DNA of 18,574 nucleotides from JAKQHY01 sp034429475 (GTDB lineage Bacteria > Chloroflexota > Anaerolineae > B4-G1 > SLSP01). Positions 13,110-18,574 of this stretch are shown piece after piece. How positions within the stretch are numbered: position 1 is the stretch's first letter; the number at the start of each line of letters is the position of its first letter. Below the pieces are notes generated by a model. It ran no database searches and was not told the origin of the DNA. It saw only the letters and a list, made by a program, of their open reading frames with translations. Where the stretch lies: the NCBI GenBank assembly GCA_034429475.1, contig DAOUGD010000324.1:1-18574 (forward strand), given 5' to 3'. The position numbers and the translations under genes are program-made.

Positions 13110-13874
13110 TTACCCAATCCGCCCGCTGATGTACTCTTCGGTCAGTTGCTCTTTGGGGCGGGTGAAGAGCTTTTTGGTGCCGTCGTGCTCCACCAACTTC
13201 CCCAGCCAGAAGAAGGCGGTGCGGTCCGAGGCGCGGGCGGCCTGCTGCATGTTGTGCGTCACGATGACGATGGTGTAATCCTGGCGCAGTTCGCGCATCA
13301 AATCTTCGATGCGCAGCGTCGCAATCGGGTCTAGCGCCGAACAGGGTTCGTCCATCAAGATGACTTCCGGTTTCACAGCCAGGGTGCGCGCGATGCACAG
13401 CAATTGTTGTTGTCCTAGCGACAGTCTTTCCGCCGGCTGCTGCACGTCGCCTTTGATCTCCTCCCACAGGTACACCCGTTTCAGCAGATGTTCCACCCAA
13501 TCGTTCAGTTCGCTGCCGCGCATCAGGTTGAGCGAGCGCGGCCCCATCGCCACATTGTTGAAGATGGACTGCGGGAAGGGGTTGGGCTTTTGAAACACTA
13601 ATCCAATGCGCTGTCGCAGCTCCACCAGGTCGAGCGCGCCGATGTCTTGCCCGTCTAGCTGAACCAATCCCTCCATCCGTGTCCCCGCGATCTCGTCATT
13701 CATGCGATTCAGGCAGCGCAGAAACGTGGACTTCCCGCAGCCGGAAGGCCCGATCAGGGCCGTGATGCGCTGCGCCGGGATGTGCAGGCGAATGTCGAAA
13801 AGCGCCTGCTTGGCGCCGTAGAAGAAATTGAGATGCTGGACTTCAATAACGTCTTTTTTCCTGGCAACATTCAT
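13110..13874 (-). CDS. pstB: Phosphate ABC transporter ATP-binding protein (first copy)
   Basis: ATPase subunit of the PstSCAB high-affinity phosphate importer, on the inner face of the membrane. In 254 aa: Walker A GPSGCGKST, a normal Q-loop (VFQKPNPFPQSIF), Walker B MDEPCSALDP with the catalytic Glu, and the switch His in VTHNMQQAARASD. The C-terminal TEEYISGRIG is characteristic of PstB. The ABC signature reads LSLGQ instead of LSGGQ, followed by QQL instead of QQR. It starts with ATG at 13874 and has AGAAGG upstream. It is transcribed away from pstS-C-A-B2 and leads into phoU. It probably pairs with the second PstB encoded at 16632-17399. Confidence 0.94.
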   Translation of the reverse strand: MNVARKKDVIEVQHLNFFYGAKQALFDIRLHIPAQRITALIGPSGCGKSTFLRCLNRMNDEIAGTRMEGLVQLDGQDIGALDLVELRQRIGLVFQKPNPFPQSIFNNVAMGPRSLNLMRGSELNDWVEHLLKRVYLWEEIKGDVQQPAERLSLGQQQLLCIARTLAVKPEVILMDEPCSALDPIATLRIEDLMRELRQDYTIVIVTHNMQQAARASDRTAFFWLGKLVEHDGTKKLFTRPKEQLTEEYISGRIG

Positions 13875-13907
13875 AGGGCTGACCTTCTCTGTGTAAGACT
13901 TGTTCCA

Positions 13908-13936
13908 AGTATAACGAGGGATGGCGGTTTGTCCAA
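13908..13936 (-). promoter_or_regulatory. Promoter of pstB1-phoU
   Basis: On the minus strand TTGGAC (13931-13936) and TATACT (13908-13913) are 17 bp apart. Transcription would start near 13901, leaving about 27 nt of leader before the pstB1 ATG. Its -35 directly abuts the -35 of the pstS promoter on the other strand. Confidence 0.6.
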
Positions 13937-13964
13937 TTGTTTTCTCAAGGCAACACGCTATAAT
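13937..13964 (+). promoter_or_regulatory. Promoter of pstSCAB2
   Basis: TTGTTT (13937-13942) and a perfect TATAAT (13959-13964) are 16 bp apart. The expected transcription start (about 13970-13972) coincides with the ATG at 13972, which suggests a leaderless message. No clear Pho box of direct repeats was recognised, although phosphate control is expected for these genes. Confidence 0.6.
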
Positions 13965-13971
13965 GCACTCT

Positions 13972-14874
13972 ATGCGCGGTCAACATAAGACTTCTATCAT
14001 CCCATACTGTTTGCTCCTGCTGATCGGCGGGGCGCTGCTGGGAAGCGGCTGCCGTCCTCAAACCGATACCCCCGTAGCGGCTGCGGCGACGGCCATCCAG
14101 AACAAAGGCTCCGATACCCTCGTCAATCTGGCGCTGGCCTGGGCGGAACGTTATCAGTCCGTGCATCCTGAGGTCAGCGTCGCCGTAACGGGTGGCGGCA
14201 GCGGCACGGGATTGACGGCGTTGGTCAACGGCACCGTGGACATTGCCAACGCCTCCCGCCAGATCAAAGCAGAAGAGATGACCGCGGCTGAGGCCAACGG
14301 CATCACCCCGATGGAATTTGTGATCGCGCGCGACGCGATTGCGGTGGTCGTTCATCCCAGCAACCCGGTGGATCAATTAACCCTCCAACAAATCTCCGAC
14401 ATTTTCAGCGGCAAAATCACCCGCTGGACCGAGGTGGGCGGCGAGGATCGCCCCATCGTGCTGCTGTCGCGGGAGACCAACTCCGGCACGCACGTCTACT
14501 TCCTCGAAGAAGTTCTGCGCCTGGGCGACCAAGAGAACAAGACGTTGTTTTCACCGGATACGCTGCTGCTGCCTTCTTCTGAGGGCATCGGCGTCGAAGT
14601 GCGGCAGAATCCCAACGCGATTGGGTACGACGGCCTGGGCTACGTCACGGAGGACATGAAGACGCTGTCCGTCAGCGCGGCGCCGGGCGATCCATACTGG
14701 CCGCCGACGGCGGAGACGGTCAACGCGGGTCAGTACCCGATTGCCCGTGATTTGTATATGTACACCGCCGGCGAGCCGACCGGCGCGATCAAGACGTACC
14801 TGGAGTGGATTTTGAGCGCGGAGGCGCAGCAGATTGTACTCGACCTGGGCTTCGTGCCGGTGGGCGGTGAGTGA
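13972..14874 (+). CDS. pstS: Phosphate-binding lipoprotein PstS
   Basis: Captures phosphate outside the membrane and delivers it to PstCA. A signal peptide with a lipobox ending Gly-Ser-Gly-Cys27 precedes the mature domain. Family motifs include the phosphate-loop stretch GGGSGTGLTALVNGTVDIANASR and SRETNSGTHVYF. The start is uncertain: the longest frame begins at 13921, ATGs lie at 13963 and 13972, and the TATAAT box at 13959-13964 overlaps the 13963 codon. I chose 13972 (300 aa), which fits a leaderless start and gives a normal signal peptide. It is the first gene of the operon; pstC follows after 3 bp. Confidence 0.93.
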   Translation: MRGQHKTSIIPYCLLLLIGGALLGSGCRPQTDTPVAAAATAIQNKGSDTLVNLALAWAERYQSVHPEVSVAVTGGGSGTGLTALVNGTVDIANASRQIKAEEMTAAEANGITPMEFVIARDAIAVVVHPSNPVDQLTLQQISDIFSGKITRWTEVGGEDRPIVLLSRETNSGTHVYFLEEVLRLGDQENKTLFSPDTLLLPSSEGIGVEVRQNPNAIGYDGLGYVTEDMKTLSVSAAPGDPYWPPTAETVNAGQYPIARDLYMYTAGEPTGAIKTYLEWILSAEAQQIVLDLGFVPVGGE

Positions 14875-14877
14875 GCG

Positions 14878-15777
14878 ATGAAGCGTCAACCTGTGTCCCT
14901 CTCCGAATTTCTGATCGAGCGCGCCATTCAAGTGTTTGGTATCTCGGCCATCGTCCTGGTGGCGCTGATCTTCTTTTTCCTGATCCGCGAGGGCGTCCCG
15001 GCCTTCTTCGAGGTCCCGTTGTCCAGCCTCTTCGGCGCGCGCTGGTATCCCATTGAAGACTACTTCGGCTTGTGGCCCCTCATCCTGGGATCGCTGATCA
15101 TCACGATAGGCGCGGCGATATTATCGCTGCCCCTGGGGCTGGCGACGGCCATCTTCATCGCCGAGATCGCGCCCACCTGGGTGCGCGACATCCTGAAGCC
15201 GTTTGTGGAAGTGTTGGCGGGCATCCCTTCGGTGGTGATCGGCTTCATCGGGATGCTGGTGTTCGCCCCGGCGCTGCGGGTGGCGTTGAACCTGCCCACC
15301 GGCCTGACGGCTTTCTCCGGCATCCTGTTGCTGGCCTGGATGGCGCTGCCCACCATCGTCAGCGTAGCCGAGGACGTGCTGGACTCCGTCCCCACCACGT
15401 ACCGGGACGCCGGGCTGGCCCTGGGGATGACGCGCTGGCAGGTGATCTGGCGGATTGTGCTGCCGGCAGGCCGTTCGGGCGTGCTCACCGCGTTGATGCT
15501 GGGGGTGGGGCGCGCCATCGGCGAGACGATGACGGTGATGATGGTGACGGGCAACGCGCCGCGCCTTCCGTTGACCCCCGCCGACCTCTTCATGCCGGCC
15601 CGCACGATGACCGCGACGATTGCCGCTGAGATGGGCGAGGTGGCGCAGGGCAGCCCTCATTACCACGTGCTGTTTGCCGTCGGGCTGACGCTGTTTGTGA
15701 TCACGTTTGTGGTGAATATGGCTGCCGCCATGGTCGTGTTCCGGCAGGTGAAGCGCGGCGAGCGGATGCTTTCGTAA
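14878..15777 (+). CDS. pstC: Phosphate ABC transporter permease PstC
   Basis: One of the two integral membrane subunits forming the phosphate channel. In 299 aa there are about six hydrophobic segments, beginning near residue 18 (VFGISAIVLVALIFFFLI). The cytoplasmic coupling (EAA-like) loop is clear: LGMTRWQVIWRIVLPAG followed by AIGETMTVMMVTGN, which is typical of PstC. It starts 3 bp after pstS, and pstA follows 9 bp after its stop. Confidence 0.95.
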   Translation: MKRQPVSLSEFLIERAIQVFGISAIVLVALIFFFLIREGVPAFFEVPLSSLFGARWYPIEDYFGLWPLILGSLIITIGAAILSLPLGLATAIFIAEIAPTWVRDILKPFVEVLAGIPSVVIGFIGMLVFAPALRVALNLPTGLTAFSGILLLAWMALPTIVSVAEDVLDSVPTTYRDAGLALGMTRWQVIWRIVLPAGRSGVLTALMLGVGRAIGETMTVMMVTGNAPRLPLTPADLFMPARTMTATIAAEMGEVAQGSPHYHVLFAVGLTLFVITFVVNMAAAMVVFRQVKRGERMLS

Positions 15778-15786
15778 AGGTCAACT

Positions 15787-16635
15787 ATGCTATCCAGACA
15801 GACTTCCCAACGCATTGCGTTTATTGTGATTTCCCTCGCGGCCCTGATTGTGGTCGCGCCGATTCTCTTCATTGTCGGCTATATTGTGGTGCAAGGCGTC
15901 GGCGCGATTAGTTGGGAATTCCTCACCGGCTTTCCCTACAACGGGATGAAATCCGGCGGCGTGTGGCCGGCCATTGTCGGCACTCTCTGGCTGACGTTGG
16001 GAACGGCCGTCGTCGCCGTGCCGGTGGGGGTGGGGGCCGCCATTTACCTTTCGGAATACGCGGGCGACAACCAACTCACGCGCGCCATCCGCATCGCCAT
16101 CATCAACCTGGCCGGCATCCCCTCGGTGGTGTACGGCCTGTTCGGCCTCGGCCTGTTCGTCATTTTCCTGAATTTCGGCACCTCTATTCTGGCCGGATCG
16201 CTGACGCTGGGCATCATGACCCTGCCGGTCATCATCAGCACGGCGGAGGAGGCGCTGCGGGCCGTGCCCCAATCCTTCCGGCTGGTGAGCGTCAGCCTGG
16301 GGGGGACGCGCTGGGAGACGATCCGGCGGGTGGTGTTGCCGCAGGCGTTGCCGGGCATCATCACTGGCATCATCCTGGGGCTGGAGCGCGCCGCCGGGGA
16401 AACGGCCCCGATTCTCTTCACCGTGGCCGCCTTCTTCCTGCCCCGCTTGCCCCATTCGATCTTCGACCAGACGATGGCCCTGCCCTACCACCTGTTCGTC
16501 ATCAGCACGCAGGTGCCGGGGATGCCGGTGCGCATCCAATACGGCACGGCGCTGGTGTTGATGTTCTTCGTCCTTTCGATGAACGTGCTGGCGACGCTGA
16601 TTCGCCGCCATTATCGCCGGCAGCGGGTGTGGTGA
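15787..16635 (+). CDS. pstA: Phosphate ABC transporter permease PstA
   Basis: Second membrane subunit of the phosphate importer, partner of PstC. In 282 aa there are about six hydrophobic segments. The coupling loop reads LGGTRWETIRRVVLPQALPG and is followed by ERAAGETAPILFTVAAFF, a PstA hallmark. An AAAGGT Shine-Dalgarno lies 5 bp before the ATG. Its TGA overlaps a GTG start for pstB2 by 4 bp. Confidence 0.95.
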   Translation: MLSRQTSQRIAFIVISLAALIVVAPILFIVGYIVVQGVGAISWEFLTGFPYNGMKSGGVWPAIVGTLWLTLGTAVVAVPVGVGAAIYLSEYAGDNQLTRAIRIAIINLAGIPSVVYGLFGLGLFVIFLNFGTSILAGSLTLGIMTLPVIISTAEEALRAVPQSFRLVSVSLGGTRWETIRRVVLPQALPGIITGIILGLERAAGETAPILFTVAAFFLPRLPHSIFDQTMALPYHLFVISTQVPGMPVRIQYGTALVLMFFVLSMNVLATLIRRHYRRQRVW

Positions 16636-17399
16636 GCGCGATGGACGTCAAGCTTCGCATAGAGGACTTCAGCCTGCACTATTCCGACGGGAAGGAAAGC
16701 CTGCGGCACATCACGCTGGACATTTATGCGAACCAGATCAACGTCCTGTTTGGCCCGTCGGGCGGCGGGAAAAGCTCGCTGTTGCGCGCGCTCAACCGGC
16801 TGAACGATCTGACCGACGTGGCCGTGCAGGAGGGGCGCATCCTGTTGGATGGCGAGGACATCGCCGCGCCCGGCTATGACGTGATCCGCCTGCGGCGGCG
16901 GGTGGGGATCGTGTTTGCGCGCCCCGTCCCCCTGCCGATGAGCATCTATCGCAACGTGACCTACGGCCTGGAACTGGCCGGGATCAAAGATCGGGCGCAG
17001 TGGGATGCGGCGGTGGAGCGTTCGCTCAAGCAGGCCGCGCTGTGGGAGGAAGTCTCCGACCGACTGGAGGAATCGGGGTATGCGCTTTCCGGCGGGCAGC
17101 AGCAGCGACTCTGTCTGGCGCGCGCGCTGGCGCTGCAACCGGAGGTTGTCTTGTTGGACGAGCCGACGTCCGGCCTGGACCCAATCTCCACCTCAAAGAT
17201 CGAACGCACATTGCAGGAATTGAAGTCCGAATACACCTTTGTGGCGGTGCCGCACAGCGTCCAGCAAGCGGCGCGGATTGCAGACTGGGCGACTTTCTTC
17301 TTGCAGGGGGAGTTGATCGAGCATGGCGACGGAAAGACGATCTTCACGACCCCGCAAAATTCGCAGACGAACGAATACATCACCGGGCGGTTTGGCTAA
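16632..17399 (+). CDS. pstB: Phosphate ABC transporter ATP-binding protein (second copy, altered Q-loop)
   Basis: Second PstB ATPase, at the end of the pstSCA operon. Numbering from the in-frame ATG at 16641 (252 aa): Walker A GPSGGGKSS, a normal signature LSGGQQQRL, Walker B LLDEPTSGLDP with its Glu, and a switch His in VPHSVQQAARIAD. It ends with a PstB-type TNEYITGRFG. The Q-loop glutamine is missing: where PstB normally has VFQKPNPFPMSIY, this protein has VFARPVPLPMSIY (Ala93). The start may be GTG at 16632, which overlaps the pstA stop as GTGA, or ATG at 16641. The reading frame stays open far upstream through pstA, but that part is not PstB-like. The divergent first PstB has the complementary defect in its signature, which suggests that the two form a heterodimer. 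Confidence 0.92.
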   Translation: MSAMDVKLRIEDFSLHYSDGKESLRHITLDIYANQINVLFGPSGGGKSSLLRALNRLNDLTDVAVQEGRILLDGEDIAAPGYDVIRLRRRVGIVFARPVPLPMSIYRNVTYGLELAGIKDRAQWDAAVERSLKQAALWEEVSDRLEESGYALSGGQQQRLCLARALALQPEVVLLDEPTSGLDPISTSKIERTLQELKSEYTFVAVPHSVQQAARIADWATFFLQGELIEHGDGKTIFTTPQNSQTNEYITGRFG

Positions 17400-17401
17400 A
17401 G

Positions 17402-17499
17402 GAATGAAAATTTCACGCAAAGACGCCAAGCTCGCCAAGTTCTCGTTTTTTACTTTGCGTCTTTGCGCCTTTGCGTGAAACGATCTTGTATTTTCAAGG
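17402..17499. repeat. Palindromic repeat, copy 1 of 2
   Basis: An element of about 98 bp with arms TTTCACGCAAAGACGC (17411-17426) and a complementary CTTTGCG-rich arm ending GCGTGAAA (about 17457-17480), with a T-rich centre. It follows pstB2 by 2 bp and could form a transcript-ending hairpin. The unit (CGCAAAG, CGCC, AAG) resembles the element at 12255-12321. Translated, it gives the SRKDAK/AKAQRRK-like peptides that often appear as false genes in such genomes. Confidence 0.8.
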
Positions 17500-17533
17500 A
17501 AATTCATCATTAACCGGTGGTTCACCAGCGGTG

Positions 17534-17632
17534 GGATGAAAATTTCACGCGAAGACACCAAGCTCGCCAAGTTCTTGTTTTTTACTTTGCGTCTTTGCGC
17601 CTTTGCGTGAAACAGTCTTTATTTTCAGAGGA
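17534..17632. repeat. Palindromic repeat, copy 2 of 2
   Basis: A second copy of the element at 17402-17499, in the same orientation and about 130 bp further on, differing at only a few positions in the core. Its right end runs into the Shine-Dalgarno of the fructokinase gene (AGAGGAG, 17627-17633), so the hairpin lies just upstream of that start. Confidence 0.8.
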
Positions 17633-17640
17633 GCAGCGAG

Positions 17641-18531
17641 ATGGCTTTGTTTGGGGGGATTGAGGCGGGCGGCACCAAGTTTGTCTGTGCGGTAGGCTCC
17701 GGGCCGGACGATGTGCGTCAGGAAATCCGCTACTCGACGACCACGCCGGCGGAATCCATCGGCAGGGCGATAGCCTTCTTCCGCGACGTGCGCGCGCAAG
17801 GCGCGACGCTGCGCGCGGTCGGCATTGCCGCGTTCGGCCCCCTGGATCCCAACCCCGCCTCCCCGACGTTTGGCTATATCACGACGACGCCCAAGCCCGG
17901 TTGGGCGCACGCCGATTTTGTCGGCCCGCTCCGCGCGGCGCTGGGCCTCCCGGTGGGCTTTGACACGGACGTGAACGGCGCGGCGCTGGGCGAGGGCAAG
18001 TGGGGGGCGGCGCAGGGATTGGATACCTTCGTCTACCTGACCATTGGCACCGGCATCGGCGGCGGCGCGTTGGTCGAGGGGCGGTTGCTGCACGGCCTGA
18101 TGCATACCGAGATGGGGCACATCCGCATTCCGCATGATTGGGGAAACGATCCTTTCCCTGGCGTCTGCCCTTACCACGGCGACTGCTTTGAGGGGCTGGC
18201 TTGCGGTCCGGCTATCGAGGCGCGTTGGGGGCAGCGCGCCGAGACGTTGCCGCCTGATCATCCGGCGTGGGCGTTGGAAGCGCGCTACATCGCGCTGGCG
18301 CTGGTCAACACCCTCCTGTCGCTTTGTCCGCAGCGCATCATCCTGGGCGGTGGCGTAATGGAGCAGGCGCACCTCTTCCCGCTGATCCGCCAGGAAGTCG
18401 TAGCCTTGTTGAACGGCTACGTTCAGGTTCCGGCCATTTTGCGCGACATCGAGTGTTACATCGTGCCGCCCGGCCTGGGCAATCGCGCGGGCGTCCTGGG
18501 CGCCATCGCCCTGGCGCAGGCATCCCAATAA
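17641..18531 (+). CDS. ROK-family fructokinase
   Basis: Phosphorylates fructose (possibly other hexoses) with ATP in the cytoplasm, feeding glycolysis. In 296 aa: the N-terminal phosphate-binding motif GIEAGGTKFVCAVG (near residues 6-19), the catalytic Asp110 in TDVNGAALGE, the glycine-rich LTIGTGIGGG, and a zinc site His160/Cys176/His179/Cys182 (HIRIPHDWG to CPYHGDCFEGL). This combination is typical of bacterial ROK fructokinases such as Bacillus YdhR. The ATG has AGAGGAG 7 bp upstream. It is separated from the pst operon by two palindromic repeats and has no obvious partner in view. Mannose or glucose kinase activity is possible in this family. Confidence 0.9.
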   Translation: MALFGGIEAGGTKFVCAVGSGPDDVRQEIRYSTTTPAESIGRAIAFFRDVRAQGATLRAVGIAAFGPLDPNPASPTFGYITTTPKPGWAHADFVGPLRAALGLPVGFDTDVNGAALGEGKWGAAQGLDTFVYLTIGTGIGGGALVEGRLLHGLMHTEMGHIRIPHDWGNDPFPGVCPYHGDCFEGLACGPAIEARWGQRAETLPPDHPAWALEARYIALALVNTLLSLCPQRIILGGGVMEQAHLFPLIRQEVVALLNGYVQVPAILRDIECYIVPPGLGNRAGVLGAIALAQASQ

Positions 18532-18559
18532 CCGCCTCGAAGGTAGACACATAGCGCGG

Positions 18560-18574
18560 CCCCGCTTATGCGGG
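18560..18574 (+). terminator. Partial hairpin after the fructokinase gene
   Basis: CCCGC (18561-18565) and GCGGG (18570-18574) pair around TTAT at the very edge of the window. It may be an intrinsic terminator whose U-run lies outside, but the short stem and the truncation leave this weak. Confidence 0.3.

Noticed and set aside
13885..13940. Possible Pho box in the pst divergent region
   Set aside because: Two TTGT(T)CCAA copies occur but about 29 bp apart, unlike the 11-bp direct repeats of known Pho boxes.
15912..16631. Upstream extension of the second pstB frame through pstA
   Set aside because: The extension has a shadow composition and overlaps the conserved PstA gene; PstB homology begins only at about 16641.
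17402..17632. Tandem repeats as a CRISPR array
   Set aside because: There are only two long copies, each an internal palindrome, with one interval and no cas genes.
17545..18552. A 335-codon minus-strand open frame opposite the fructokinase
   Set aside because: It is antisense to a ROK kinase with intact catalytic and zinc residues; its C-terminal end is a translation of the palindromic repeat, a common source of false genes.

Overview
The window looks like a piece of a Chloroflexota genome, probably Anaerolineae-like and from a metagenome. Three things suggest this. The substrate-binding lipoprotein has a long Thr/Pro/Ala/Glu/Lys linker of the kind common in that phylum. There is a giant kinase-like/STAND/TPR signalling protein. 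Dispersed palindromes built on CGCAAAG-type units sit between genes. This placement rests on recalled family style, not on a marker gene. Genes fill almost the whole window; the longest gaps are about 240 bp. No rRNA, tRNA, CRISPR array or transposase is visible.

Layout, left to right. (1) 1-3420, carbohydrate or peptide uptake on the minus strand: a LacI-family regulator with a perfect consensus sigma-70 promoter and a two-part palindromic operator, followed by a family-5 ABC substrate-binding lipoprotein whose permeases probably lie beyond the left edge. (2) 3468-9100, minus strand: a 1,695-residue protein joining an MBL-fold hydrolase, a STAS domain, a Ser/Thr kinase-like domain that lacks two key residues, a STAND-type P-loop ATPase and a long TPR array. 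It overlaps a Nudix hydrolase gene by 4 bp (GTGA), so the two are probably translationally coupled. (3) 9331-10173, minus strand: a class I polyphosphate kinase 2 with its own promoter, a perfect Shine-Dalgarno and a strong intrinsic terminator. (4) 10352-12244, plus strand: a GH127 beta-L-arabinofuranosidase-type enzyme. (5) 12341-17399: a split phosphate module, with pstB1-phoU on the minus strand and pstS-pstC-pstA-pstB2 on the plus strand, diverging from a roughly 100-bp region with two back-to-back promoters. (6) 17641-18531, plus strand: a ROK-family fructokinase preceded by two tandem copies of a roughly 98-bp palindromic repeat.

How the genes may work together. The Pst genes import phosphate and PhoU signals phosphate status, while PPK2 interconverts polyphosphate and nucleotides nearby, so phosphate uptake and storage form one theme. 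LacI/SBP, GH127 and the ROK kinase form a loose sugar theme (oligosaccharide uptake, debranching, hexose phosphorylation), though nothing shows that they share a substrate.

The most unusual items are the MBL-STAS-pseudokinase-STAND-TPR protein with its coupled Nudix partner, and the two PstB ATPases. The motif losses in the two PstBs would fall in the same composite ATP site of a heterodimer. Several start codons were moved downstream of the longest reading frame, because the longer frames run through promoter elements (lacI, ppk2, pstS) or past a good Shine-Dalgarno (phoU).
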